A DNA stretch of 26,309 nucleotides from a virus: positions 1-26,309 of the IMG/VR virus record IMGVR_UViG_3300031227_000357. One strand, 5' to 3'. Both the position numbers and the translations under genes were made by a program. This document shows positions 15,017 through 23,420 of the stretch, piece after piece (position 1 is the stretch's first letter; every line of letters starts with the position of its first letter). The notes beneath the pieces were generated by a model that ran no database searches, had not been told where the DNA came from, and saw nothing but the letters and a program-made list of their open reading frames with translations.

Positions 15017-16617
15017 TAAGAAGATATAGTGCTTCTGGTCAATCTGGAATAAGCCAGAACATAAACAGGCCAGTACCAATGCAGAGCGATGCTGTAGCAA
15101 GGGCAACGCAGAAGCTTGGCCAGACAATTAGTGGTGTTGGTCAGCAAATAGACCGTAAGGTAGAAGAGGCCAGAAAACAAGAGAAGGTCTTATTCCAAAA
15201 ACATAGGGATATGCTTGACAAAACAGGGATGATGAAGGTCGATTTCTACATGGAGAATGAAGAGGAAACTCTCAAGAACCAAAAATCTGATGACGGCGAT
15301 GTACGTAAGTGGCAGGACTTCGTTAATAACAGAGCAAAAACCCTAACAGCAAGAGTGAATAATCTTGATTTATCTGACGAGGCGAGGGAGATTGCTGATA
15401 TAAAACTTGATGCTTGGCTAGAGAAGAACCTAATAACAACGCAGGGTGATGTCATAAGCAAGGACCAGGCCGAGCATGTTGCCATGTTGAAAGAAACATT
15501 TGCAGGTGCATCTAGGGTTGCTGGCGAAGAAATGGCTGGTGATAGTTATAGCGGAGAAGGTATGGAGCTAACCAGTAGAATGTACGGGTATGCGGTTGAC
15601 CAAGTCCATGACTCGGACGAGTATACATCCCTTCCAGAGCGGCTACAGATGTTTGAAGAAGGAAGGAATAAGTTCAAATCTGGCGCTATGGATGCCGCCG
15701 CGTCAAACCCAGAAAAAGTAATAAGCAATATGAAGGCAGAGCAAAAGCTAAGGAAAACCGACAAGGGCAGGCTAAGCGATAAGTTGTTGACAGATAAGGA
15801 CTTGCGGGATGTTATGAAATATGCAAGAACCAACATAATAGATATATCAGCTAAGGTTAAACTCGAAGCAAATAAGAAAATAGGCACAGCAAGTACCGAA
15901 TTATTTGAACTTATAAATAAAGGAGAGGCCGACGCCACTGCTATAAACAACTACGAGATCGATGTTCCAGTAGAGTATGGCGACGAGATCGTGGCCATGA
16001 AAGAAAACATGCTTGGTGTTCTTAATAAGAGAAATACACGTATAGAGAAAGCGTCTTATGACCCGCCAATATTAAAGAGAATACAGGGAATGGTTGATAC
16101 GGCAGATTCTCAAGTGGAATTTAATAATGTTAATTCTGCGATAGGAAAGGCTGAGTTTGATGGAAAGATAAATAGAGAACAATCAGAAGACCTTGTGGCG
16201 TCAATAAATAATAAGATTGCTCCAGTAGCAAAGGCAATTTCTAAGCCAATCTTTGAAGCCACTTCTGACAAGTTACTTGGAGAATACTCTCAGAAAATGG
16301 GCGAATACTTACAGCCATATATGATTTCTTCCGTTGGACTTCCAAAGCAAGAAAGGGATAGAATTCGCAAGGAAGCAATTGATACTTATGGGAAGCTCCA
16401 GCCAGCCAAGACATGGGCTTCTGGAATACTTTGGTTCGAGTTTGACAGAATGGGACGTGAGGTTACACCAGGAACCAACTTGGACGATCACACTGATAAG
16501 ATGATGAGATTTGCGGCTATATGGATGAGTAAAGATGACGAGCAAATCGTAAAGGAATACAAGGAGTGGATTGAGAAATCTATAAAGGTGCATAATGATA
16601 ACGCTGGAGATAGATAG
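15007..16617 (+). CDS. Internal virion protein, gp15-like
   Basis: A 536-residue, mostly helical and charged protein. Near the N-terminus QSDAVARATQKLGQTISGVGQQIDRKVEEARKQEK resembles the openings of gp15-like internal core proteins; the remainder has long helices without membrane segments (NRAKTLTARVNNLDLSDEAREIADIKLDAWLEKN, LLGEYSQKMGEYLQPYM). It lies between the gp14-like and the very large gp16-like gene, the T7 order, and in T7 gp15 forms the periplasmic part of the ejection channel. Sequence similarity to T7 itself is not claimed. The start overlaps gp14-like by ten bases; AGGGAGG (14995-15001) is the ribosome binding site. The end overlaps the next start by one base (TAGTG). Confidence 0.75.
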   Translation: MAVVRRYSASGQSGISQNINRPVPMQSDAVARATQKLGQTISGVGQQIDRKVEEARKQEKVLFQKHRDMLDKTGMMKVDFYMENEEETLKNQKSDDGDVRKWQDFVNNRAKTLTARVNNLDLSDEAREIADIKLDAWLEKNLITTQGDVISKDQAEHVAMLKETFAGASRVAGEEMAGDSYSGEGMELTSRMYGYAVDQVHDSDEYTSLPERLQMFEEGRNKFKSGAMDAAASNPEKVISNMKAEQKLRKTDKGRLSDKLLTDKDLRDVMKYARTNIIDISAKVKLEANKKIGTASTELFELINKGEADATAINNYEIDVPVEYGDEIVAMKENMLGVLNKRNTRIEKASYDPPILKRIQGMVDTADSQVEFNNVNSAIGKAEFDGKINREQSEDLVASINNKIAPVAKAISKPIFEATSDKLLGEYSQKMGEYLQPYMISSVGLPKQERDRIRKEAIDTYGKLQPAKTWASGILWFEFDRMGREVTPGTNLDDHTDKMMRFAAIWMSKDDEQIVKEYKEWIEKSIKVHNDNAGDR

Positions 16618-19600
16618 TGGCAAAGGAAATGACAATAAGCGAAAGGATTTCTGCATCAAGGGAGCTGTCTCGTGGAACTACAGTTACTCGTACCGACGCG
16701 TATGACAACTTCAATGAGCTAAGTAGCCCACTTGTGCACCCACCGATGGAGGATTTTGACCCATCCGAGCATGTATTCAAGATGTCACAGGAAGAGGCTG
16801 ATATTGCCACCATAAAAGGCAATGAGGGATTAAGAGATTTGTCAGCTAAGTTCTCAAAATCTTACGACCCTGAAATAAAATCTAATGAAAAGCGAAATAA
16901 GGGTTTATACGAAAGGGTTTTCGGGGTAAACCTAGACACTGTAGTTCCGGCAGATTACTATAGGCGACCAATAATGGAAAGGTTGTTATGGAGGGCAAAG
17001 GCTGGCGCACAGGATTTCGCTGAGAGGGCAGGTATTGGAGCGACAAAATCTGCCGAGCCATTTATTAAGTTCTTCACACCCAAACACTTAGAGAAAAACG
17101 TCACTGTAGACTTTAATGATGAGGGCAACACAGACCCATTATTTGTTAGGGAAAGAGAGAAAGTAAGGTTTAGGCAACTTAAGGAATTGTCCAGCGAAAT
17201 GCCCTTGGATGGTAGCGAACAAAAGGAGTACGAATATTACAAAAAAAACTTGCCTTCCACAATGCAGAAAGCACCAGAATTTATTGGTGTTGCAGCAGAA
17301 AAACTGATCGAGTTCAAGATTGTCAGTGAGACGTTGGCCGCCGCCGGACTTACAGGAAAGCTCACGAAGATTGGCACAAATGTTGTCGGGAAATATCTTC
17401 CAAAAACAGCTGCAACGTCTACGCCTGTTATCGCTGCATATTCAGCGATTGTTAAGGCTATAGAACACACTCCAGCCGTAGCTGCTGAGATGTTTGTTTG
17501 GGGCACTGTTTCCAGCGAAGGCGACGCGAAAGAGCGTGCAGTTGGCGGGGCAGAAATGATGCCGTGGGCGGTAGTCCCACTAATAGTATCTCCTGCATTT
17601 GCAGCAGCATCAAAGACTGCCGCCGGTAAGGTTATAGGGAAAACAATGCAACGCGTATTTACTAAAATGACCAGTAAGAGATATGCCGCTAAGCAGATAG
17701 TTAAACAGAAAAAGGAGTTTGTAAATGAGGCCGTATCAACTTTTGACGACATGTATTACGCAGAGAATAAGGTGCTATCAACCCCAGATATGAAGGATGC
17801 AGTTAAGAAATTGGCAACCCAAGTAGCCGATAAAACCCAAGAGGTAGCTAAGATGAATGCAGACGACATGGCTGTTGCAATAATGGACATGACAGCTGAC
17901 AATGCCGTCCTAAGGCATATCGGAACAGAGGGCGTATCAAGGGCAATGCTCCCAGAGGCAGCGGTCCAGAATTATGTCGATGATACCATATCAATGTTTA
18001 ATGCTAGGTCGAAGTTCCAAGTTCGTGAGTTCCCGAATGGATACTCAATATTAAGATCTGACGGTACAGAAGTTGCAGGCGGACTAAAGAGGAAGCACCT
18101 TGCAGACGCAATGAATGATGCAGTTTATGGAGTTTCCAAGAAACCAAATGCAGTACCACTTCGTCAACCACATGTGAGGAAAACAATTACTATTAACGAA
18201 GATGTTGAGTTGAGAAACAGACTTAAGATGATGAAGCGTGTTGGCAACTCAGCTTTCAAAGAGGGAAAAAAGACAGGCATTGAGGTTTCGCAGGTTAAAA
18301 TAAATGACCTAAGAGATAGGATTAACACTATTAAGGCTGGCCACACAGATGAGTTTACACGTGTGGCAGCAGCTAGAAAGGTCGTAAGGGATATAGTGCC
18401 ACCTACTGAACAGGGTAGGTTTATAAAGAGGGTTACTGAGGCGCGAACAACTGGAAAACTTGGAGAAGTGATTAAAGATATAGAGGCGTTTGTAGAGGGG
18501 TTTGAGAGGAAAGTGGCCGCATTATCTCTTAGAGGGTCGCTGAAAGCATTAGTTAAGAAGTTTGGCAGTGACTTTAGGCGTGCACCTGACCATGTACAGC
18601 CTGTTCTAAAAAAACTGTATGCCGGGATTGATGTAACCAAAACATCTAATCCTGGAATAGTAGATGACTTGTCTGGATTACATGACGACATAACGACACT
18701 TGCTAAGAATACGGCTAATTACACAAGGGCTATGAATGCAGATACACTTAAATTTGGAAATGAAGAAATATCAAGTTCGTTACAGCTACCAGAAAGTATG
18801 TCATCGTGGCTTGACGATATAGCGGCAAGGCCAATGGGCGAATTGTCCGCTGCTGACGTTAAATATATAGACAAAGTTGTTAAAATGGTACAACACCAAT
18901 CAGAAATATCAAATAAGATATGGGTTGGTGGCCAAGAAATTAAATTGACTAATTATCGCGACGGCCTTGAAACGATGGTTAGGGCCCGTAATTTCAAAAT
19001 GCCAGCACGTAAGGGCAAGAAGGGAGTTAAGGATCTACTTGGAGTTGAGTCTGACCACCCGTCAACTTTGCTCGAAAGAATGTTTGGCATGAATTCTCCA
19101 ATGAAAAAAATGCTCGACGATTTATATGAGTCAGAAACAAGAGCATCTAGTATTATGTTCCAGTCTTATGATTATGTTCATAAGTACTTGAAAGACAATG
19201 GGTTATCCACGAAAGATTTCCACCGCATAAGAACTGACAACATGAAGGTTATTTTAGGTGGAAAAGAAACGAAGATAACTAGAGATGAGGCTATCGGCAT
19301 AATGTCTTTCTTCCGCGACACAGACAACTTCGAGCAATATCTGAAATCGACAGGAGCTGGGATAAGGGGCACAAGGCTCCCAAAGAAGCCAACTCTAGAT
19401 GAAATTACAGATATTATATCTCAGTTGACAGATGACGATAAAATGTTAGCTGGCGCATACTTTCAGTTAAATAACGCGTTTTTGTCACCAATAGTTAATG
19501 ATACATCCCTTAAAATTAATGGCGTTAAGTTATGGACAGACACAAATCATTTCTCGAGACATAGAATGCCAAAAACACCGAAGGCTTACGGAAACAAATT

Positions 19601-21317
19601 TTCCGTAAAGACAAATGAAACGAGAAGTATGTTTATGCCAAGGGAGGGCGGGACTGCCCCAATTGAATTCAGGCCGTTCACAAAAGAACTTATGGATTCT
19701 ATTCAGGGCGCTTCGATGTACTCAGAAACTGCGATTCCTTTGCGTAGTATTAAGACGGTAATGACAGACCCAAAACTATATAAAAGATTGTCTGAGGCGC
19801 AATACACCAAAGAGGTTGATGCTTTTCTTACTATTATTTCAAGGGGAGAGGGGCTATACGCTGATAGCTCATCTGTTGACGTTATGGCCAAGGGGATTAT
19901 AAACAGGTTCTCTAAGTCTATTTTGGGTGGCAGAATTTCTACTGTTGGCACGCAAATATCTTCTATCCCAGCTGCCAAGGCAGTTATACCAGCAAAGCAT
20001 TTTAAAATAACGGATCATCTAAAGTGGGGCGGAACTAAAACATTAGAGGCAAAGAGTGCATTTTTCAAGCAAAGATGGATTGGGGCAAGGGTTAATGTTG
20101 CAGTTGGAGACGTTGGGGCCGGAAGCGCGATACAGAGATTCCTTGAAGGCACAACGCCAATATCAGAGAAGCCGTTGGCTGGACTTATTTGGGGCGACAA
20201 ACGCGCCGCGAATCAAATATTCCAAGCAGCAAAAAGAGAAGGCGGAAGCATAGGCATGGTTGGCGACTCACTAGAACAGTTCGCTATAAAGAGAACTGAG
20301 GAGGCGTTTAGGCAAACACAGCCGGTCTGGAACATATGGAATAGATCAATGCTTGCATCCGATTCAAGCTTATGGAAAAAGTCTTTTATGCCATTCAGAA
20401 CCGCACAAGAGGCACAATTCAATATATTAAAGAGAGCAAATATTAGATTGTCAAGAGGCGACATATCAAAGAGTGAATATGTATCTGAGATTAAAGCGGT
20501 TGGAGAGTCTGTCTTTGCCGTGTCTGCTTGGAAGACATTATGGAGAGTTGCAAGAAATTCTGCTGTCGCTGCCACTGGGATTGGCGCCTATATGGGGTTC
20601 GGTACTCCGGAAAATAAATATGAAGACAACGTAGTCTCAGATACCACCAAGGCATTCGGTAAATCGGCACTTGGGTTGCTGCCTGGTGGGACCCCATTAG
20701 CTACGGCTATTGAGAAATTGGCGGAAAAGGCATTCGGAAATGGGTACTCTGCGAACGCACCAACAGACGTAATATCTTCGGTTATCAACACGACGTTCGA
20801 GGCCACGGGAACAATAGCGAAATGGTACGACCTTGCGGCAAAGTCACTTGTCAAAAGAGGCGTAGACGAGAATGGAATACCGCTTGACATAAAAGATGAG
20901 TTTCTTGGCACGGAAATAAAAAAAGGAGATAGGGATTTGTTTGCCAAGGGCGTTAAAGACCTTCTAGTAGTGCTTCGCGGGGCTGGGATTGTAACTGGCT
21001 TAGCAGTGGGTCCATTGGACGAATGGGCGATTCCACTGACAAAATCCAGCAAACACAAGTTGGTTAGGAATATCGAGATGAACGAAGCGCATGATGTTCC
21101 TCGTATGCAACAACTTATGGACAAATTCCTAACAAGGTTTAATAAGTTGGCCAACAAGACTGGCAAGCAGGGGTTGTCGGGCAAGGAGTTTGTTGAATAT
21201 ACCGAAATGAAGCCCGTGAAAGAGACGATAGACCTCTATGACTACGAAGAGTATAGGGGGCTGGATGGCATAATGGAAGATGTGGAAGAAACGCTGCATG
21301 GATATTACAATAACTAA
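16617..21317 (+). CDS. Large internal virion/ejection protein, gp16-like
   Basis: At 1566 residues it is the largest gene and the last of the ejection set. It starts at GTG 16617, overlapping the previous TAG by one base. Most of it is helical and charged, with two Ala/Gly-rich hydrophobic regions, about 270-350 (VIAAYSAIVKAIEHTPAVAAEMFVW, MPWAVVPLIVSPAFAAA) and near 1320, that could insert in a membrane. Segments such as DHPSTLLERMFGMNSPM and FMPFRTAQEAQFNILKRANIRLSRGD match large internal proteins of short-tailed phages. T7 gp16 has an N-terminal lytic transglycosylase; I see no such ES...QF motif set here. It would form the inner-membrane part of the ejection channel and drive DNA entry. 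Role by position and size; family identity moderately sure. Confidence 0.8.
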   Translation: MAKEMTISERISASRELSRGTTVTRTDAYDNFNELSSPLVHPPMEDFDPSEHVFKMSQEEADIATIKGNEGLRDLSAKFSKSYDPEIKSNEKRNKGLYERVFGVNLDTVVPADYYRRPIMERLLWRAKAGAQDFAERAGIGATKSAEPFIKFFTPKHLEKNVTVDFNDEGNTDPLFVREREKVRFRQLKELSSEMPLDGSEQKEYEYYKKNLPSTMQKAPEFIGVAAEKLIEFKIVSETLAAAGLTGKLTKIGTNVVGKYLPKTAATSTPVIAAYSAIVKAIEHTPAVAAEMFVWGTVSSEGDAKERAVGGAEMMPWAVVPLIVSPAFAAASKTAAGKVIGKTMQRVFTKMTSKRYAAKQIVKQKKEFVNEAVSTFDDMYYAENKVLSTPDMKDAVKKLATQVADKTQEVAKMNADDMAVAIMDMTADNAVLRHIGTEGVSRAMLPEAAVQNYVDDTISMFNARSKFQVREFPNGYSILRSDGTEVAGGLKRKHLADAMNDAVYGVSKKPNAVPLRQPHVRKTITINEDVELRNRLKMMKRVGNSAFKEGKKTGIEVSQVKINDLRDRINTIKAGHTDEFTRVAAARKVVRDIVPPTEQGRFIKRVTEARTTGKLGEVIKDIEAFVEGFERKVAALSLRGSLKALVKKFGSDFRRAPDHVQPVLKKLYAGIDVTKTSNPGIVDDLSGLHDDITTLAKNTANYTRAMNADTLKFGNEEISSSLQLPESMSSWLDDIAARPMGELSAADVKYIDKVVKMVQHQSEISNKIWVGGQEIKLTNYRDGLETMVRARNFKMPARKGKKGVKDLLGVESDHPSTLLERMFGMNSPMKKMLDDLYESETRASSIMFQSYDYVHKYLKDNGLSTKDFHRIRTDNMKVILGGKETKITRDEAIGIMSFFRDTDNFEQYLKSTGAGIRGTRLPKKPTLDEITDIISQLTDDDKMLAGAYFQLNNAFLSPIVNDTSLKINGVKLWTDTNHFSRHRMPKTPKAYGNKFSVKTNETRSMFMPREGGTAPIEFRPFTKELMDSIQGASMYSETAIPLRSIKTVMTDPKLYKRLSEAQYTKEVDAFLTIISRGEGLYADSSSVDVMAKGIINRFSKSILGGRISTVGTQISSIPAAKAVIPAKHFKITDHLKWGGTKTLEAKSAFFKQRWIGARVNVAVGDVGAGSAIQRFLEGTTPISEKPLAGLIWGDKRAANQIFQAAKREGGSIGMVGDSLEQFAIKRTEEAFRQTQPVWNIWNRSMLASDSSLWKKSFMPFRTAQEAQFNILKRANIRLSRGDISKSEYVSEIKAVGESVFAVSAWKTLWRVARNSAVAATGIGAYMGFGTPENKYEDNVVSDTTKAFGKSALGLLPGGTPLATAIEKLAEKAFGNGYSANAPTDVISSVINTTFEATGTIAKWYDLAAKSLVKRGVDENGIPLDIKDEFLGTEIKKGDRDLFAKGVKDLLVVLRGAGIVTGLAVGPLDEWAIPLTKSSKHKLVRNIEMNEAHDVPRMQQLMDKFLTRFNKLANKTGKQGLSGKEFVEYTEMKPVKETIDLYDYEEYRGLDGIMEDVEETLHGYYNN

Positions 21318-21329
21318 GGATGTCATGTG

Positions 21330-21617
21330 ATGGACGATCAAACAATATACAATTTACAGCTTACAACACAAAAGACTATAGCCGAGAACCATCTTGAGGT
21401 TTGTGAGCGGCTTAAGAAAGTAGAGACTAGGCTAGAGTCTGTGCCGTCCCCGTTTGCCCAACCCTGCGGATTTCTGACGGCACACGAAGACAAGCATAAG
21501 GAGAATTTGACGCTCTGGAAACGCGGGATTGTTGCGGGCATAATAACAATATTGTTCTCAATCGGGCTGAATGCTTGGACATTCCTCAAGATAATTGTTA
21601 GAGAAAATATAAAATAA
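21330..21617 (+). CDS. Small membrane protein with N-terminal coiled coil, possible holin/lysis accessory
   Basis: ATG 21330 is preferred over GTG 21327; AAGGA (21316-21320) is the ribosome binding site. Of 95 residues, 1-40 form a charged, heptad-like helix (LQLTTQKTIAENHLEVCERLKKVETRLESV), and 65-88 a single hydrophobic segment (RGIVAGIITILFSIGLNAWTFLKIIV) followed by a short basic tail. A soluble coiled coil plus one C-terminal membrane helix is the build of XhlA-like and other small lysis proteins, and the next gene is a possible cell-wall amidase. It could also be a membrane anchor for the ejection machinery. Its start follows the gp16-like gene by twelve bases. Confidence 0.65.
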   Translation: MDDQTIYNLQLTTQKTIAENHLEVCERLKKVETRLESVPSPFAQPCGFLTAHEDKHKENLTLWKRGIVAGIITILFSIGLNAWTFLKIIVRENIK

Positions 21618-21620
21618 GGC

Positions 21621-21648
21621 TTGACTTACTACAAATATAGTGTATGCT
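21621..21648 (+). promoter_or_regulatory. Sigma70-like promoter before the amidase gene
   Basis: TTGACT (21621-21626) and TATGCT (21643-21648) are spaced by 16 bases, with TTTTAATAC just downstream. The -10 is weak (4 of 6). The same arrangement of TTGAC(A/T), a GTG or ATG step, TA-box and TTAA recurs at 25248 and 25840. Confidence 0.55.
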
Positions 21649-21677
21649 TTTAATACATCTTACAAGTATTTAGCTTA

Positions 21678-21723
21678 TCTGCCATGCGCAGAAAAAGTCC
21701 CGGTATCGTGTAATAGCGATACC
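21678..21723 (+). promoter_or_regulatory. Two tandem hairpins in the leader of the amidase gene
   Basis: TCTGC (21678-21682) pairs with GCAGA (21688-21692), and GGTATCG (21702-21708) with CGATACC (21717-21723) around 8 bases. Both lie downstream of the promoter and before the ribosome binding site GAAAGG (21733-21738). AGCCATTTT follows the second stem, so it could act as a weak terminator or attenuator; mRNA protection is equally possible. Confidence 0.45.
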
Positions 21724-21745
21724 AGCCATTTTGAAAGGTAATAGT

Positions 21746-22246
21746 ATGGTAAGGATACGAAGCAAAAACGCACGCAGGGCCGAGTTGTTCGGCAAGAAAA
21801 TGACCGTCACCGACAAGATTATCCTGATACGATCTGATCCGCAAGTCCATTCGGAGATACAATTCTCCGAGCGATACGACAATATCAGCTTTTCCTTCAC
21901 CACGGCTGACGGCGCAAACTGCGGGCGGTTCAAGCAAATTGCATACTCACACCCTGAACGCTGGGACACGGTTGATGTCCTAACCACCAACAGGCAAGAA
22001 GACCTTATGTGGGACGAGGCCAAAGACCTTGAGGGGGTTCCGTATGACCTTAAGGGGTTATTGTCTACAATATCCAAGTATGATTTCATACGCCCATCGG
22101 ACGAGGCTATGTGGTGTTCTGAGGGTGTATGCAACGTGATATGTGCGGGCAGGGGCGACTTCCTTGCATTCCTGAAAAGCATTCACAAGGGTTACGAGCT
22201 TATCCCCTCCGAGCTTGACTACCTTGCAAGGCATTACTTCAAATAG
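21746..22246 (+). CDS. Permuted papain-like (NlpC/P60-type) amidase or peptidase
   Basis: I start at ATG 21746 because GAAAGG (21733-21738) lies at ideal distance. The 166 residues show the order of permuted papain-like amidases (YaeF/YiiX-type): a His in a strand first, VHSEIQFS (H35), then IAYSHPERWDTVDVL, a WDEAKDLEGVPYDLKGLLS stretch, and only afterwards the Cys in AMWCSEGVCN (C124), with PSELDYLARHYF at the end. H35 and C124 are the likely catalytic pair. Substrates of the family are amide or peptide bonds, in cell wall or lipid; a lysis role is suggested only by the small membrane gene before it. No signal peptide. It has its own promoter-like leader. Fold moderately sure, substrate not known. 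Confidence 0.7.
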   Translation: MVRIRSKNARRAELFGKKMTVTDKIILIRSDPQVHSEIQFSERYDNISFSFTTADGANCGRFKQIAYSHPERWDTVDVLTTNRQEDLMWDEAKDLEGVPYDLKGLLSTISKYDFIRPSDEAMWCSEGVCNVICAGRGDFLAFLKSIHKGYELIPSELDYLARHYFK

Positions 22247-22267
22247 ATGTTTCATGTTCCTTTCGCC

Positions 22268-22294
22268 GTGGTCAGCCCCTGTCGGGCTGGCCAC
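22268..22294 (+). promoter_or_regulatory. Strong hairpin between amidase and dNMP kinase genes
   Basis: GTGGTCAGCCC (22268-22278) and GGGCTGGCCAC (22284-22294) form an 11-pair stem with one G-T pair and a 5-base loop. Only ACATTT follows, so it lacks a real T-run. It may be a poor terminator, an RNase III or processing site, or a 3'/5' mRNA stabiliser. The ribosome binding site of the next gene (AAAGGAG 22301-22307) lies just after it. Confidence 0.65.
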
Positions 22295-22313
22295 ACATTT
22301 AAAGGAGATAAAT

Positions 22314-22868
22314 ATGATACCAGTAGGATTTTCAGGCAGAAAAGGATCTGGCAAGACAAGCATAGCGGAGTACTTAATCAACAATATAAAAGATCCTATG
22401 ATAATTGGCTTTGCGAACGCGGTAAAAGAGTCGTACCTAAGTTTCTTTGGTATTAAAGGCTTAGATGTGCGTGACCTTAACAAACAAGATGTCAAAGATT
22501 CTATCGGCCCCCACGGGAAAACACACAGGCAGGCTCTGCAGGAATTTGGCGTTGCAATGCGTAAGATTGATCCCGATATATGGGTGCGGAAATGGCGGGA
22601 AACGGTAGATCTTATGTGCCGATATATCGATGTAGACACTATCCTCGTCCCCGATGTCCGATTCCCTAACGAGGTCAAGGCCATACACGACATGGGCGGC
22701 CCAGTCATACGCCTCACCCGTTGCCCACACCCAGAGGACACGCACGAATCCGAGACAGCACTGGATTACCTGATGTGCGGAGGATTTGACCTTACGATTA
22801 ACAATAAAATCATTACCGAACCAGAACAAAACGAGATAGCACTTGACTACATAGGGAGATTGATATGA
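22314..22868 (+). CDS. Deoxynucleoside monophosphate kinase (T4 gp1-like)
   Basis: ATG 22314 follows AAAGGAG (22301-22307); the open frame begins earlier but has no such site. Of 184 residues, 8-16 are a P-loop, GRKGSGKTS, followed by IAEYLINN. DVRFPNE (114-120) and DTHESETALD (142-151) are typical of phage dNMP kinases of the T4 gene 1 type, as is HRQALQEFGVAMRKIDPDIWVRKW (71-94). The enzyme phosphorylates dNMPs to dNDPs to feed phage DNA synthesis, including modified nucleotides in some phages. It is followed through ATGA (22865-22868) by a small membrane protein and then by a deoxyribosyltransferase-like gene and a DNA methylase, so it belongs to a nucleotide and DNA cassette. Confidence 0.85.
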   Translation: MIPVGFSGRKGSGKTSIAEYLINNIKDPMIIGFANAVKESYLSFFGIKGLDVRDLNKQDVKDSIGPHGKTHRQALQEFGVAMRKIDPDIWVRKWRETVDLMCRYIDVDTILVPDVRFPNEVKAIHDMGGPVIRLTRCPHPEDTHESETALDYLMCGGFDLTINNKIITEPEQNEIALDYIGRLI

Positions 22869-22999
22869 AGATGGCGATATTACGATACGTAGCGGCTATG
22901 TCATTCGCTTGCCTAGGAGTGTATGCTCATGGGCAAAATATGTCAGGAGTTGGCTTTTTCTGGTCACTAATAGCCACATTGATTATATTTGGAGATTGA
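22865..22999 (+). CDS. Very small membrane protein, 44 aa
   Basis: ATG 22865 overlaps the previous TGA; TGA 22997-22999 ends it one base before the next start. Two hydrophobic stretches are seen, about 4-21 (AILRYVAAMSFACLGVYA) and 28-42 (GVGFFWSLIATLIIF), separated by HGQNMS. This is the size and build of two-helix membrane peptides common in phage genomes; lysis, membrane tuning or superinfection exclusion are all possible. Its end carries the ribosome binding site GGAG (22991-22994) of the next gene. The overlap on one side and the tight spacing on the other support it as a real gene. Confidence 0.65.
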   Translation: MKMAILRYVAAMSFACLGVYAHGQNMSGVGFFWSLIATLIIFGD

Positions 23000-23000
23000 C

Positions 23001-23420
23001 ATGCAACAGTTCTACCTAGCACACCCATCACTGATACGACAGCAGATGCGAGTCATGGAACTTCACCTTGAGTCAACATACGGGATTGACATTATAAATC
23101 CCTTCTACGACCTCAGCAGGGACGACATCAAGAAGATTGACGCAGGGCTGATTGGCAAGTATGACGTTGACCCTAGCCTTATCCTACCCCGTGACCTTGA
23201 CGCAATTTACAAGGCAAAGAATGGCATCATAGCCATCATTGACGGCTCGACCTCCTACGGCACGATCATGGAGATAGTCTATGCCTACCTGTACTGCAAG
23301 CCCGTACATACCGTATGTACGAACGGGGAAGAGCGGCACCCTTGGCTTATACATCACTCAACGCAGATACTTACATCGCTAGAGGGCCTTGAGGACTGGG
23401 TTGCAAGGGAGGCGTATTGA
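23001..23420 (+). CDS. Nucleoside 2-deoxyribosyltransferase-like (NDT/DNPH1-fold) protein
   Basis: ATG 23001 is six bases after GGAG (22991-22994). The 139 residues have the N-terminal strand FYLAHP, a Rossmann-like middle, LPRDLDAIYKAKNGIIAIIDGS and, at 87-91, GTIME. This (D/S)xGTxxE step holds the glutamate nucleophile of nucleoside 2-deoxyribosyltransferases and DNPH1-type deoxynucleotide hydrolases; E91 would be it. Such enzymes swap or cut the base from a deoxyribose, here perhaps to recycle or adjust nucleotides next to the dNMP kinase. The C-terminal part (HPWLIHHSTQILTSLEGLEDWV) is longer than the core. It abuts the methylase start exactly. Family by motif, exact substrate unknown. 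Confidence 0.7.
   Translation: MQQFYLAHPSLIRQQMRVMELHLESTYGIDIINPFYDLSRDDIKKIDAGLIGKYDVDPSLILPRDLDAIYKAKNGIIAIIDGSTSYGTIMEIVYAYLYCKPVHTVCTNGEERHPWLIHHSTQILTSLEGLEDWVAREAY

Noticed and set aside
20588-21184. Long antisense open frame (about 198 codons) inside the gp16-like gene
   Set aside because: It is a shadow of a strongly supported + strand gene, Ser/Pro-rich as such shadows are, and has no promoter or ribosome binding site. The same holds for antisense frames within the terminase, beta-helix, portal, scaffold and capsid genes.
21636-21641. TATAGT as the -10 box of the promoter at 21621
   Set aside because: Only nine bases from TTGACT; the TATGCT at 21643 gives an acceptable spacing.
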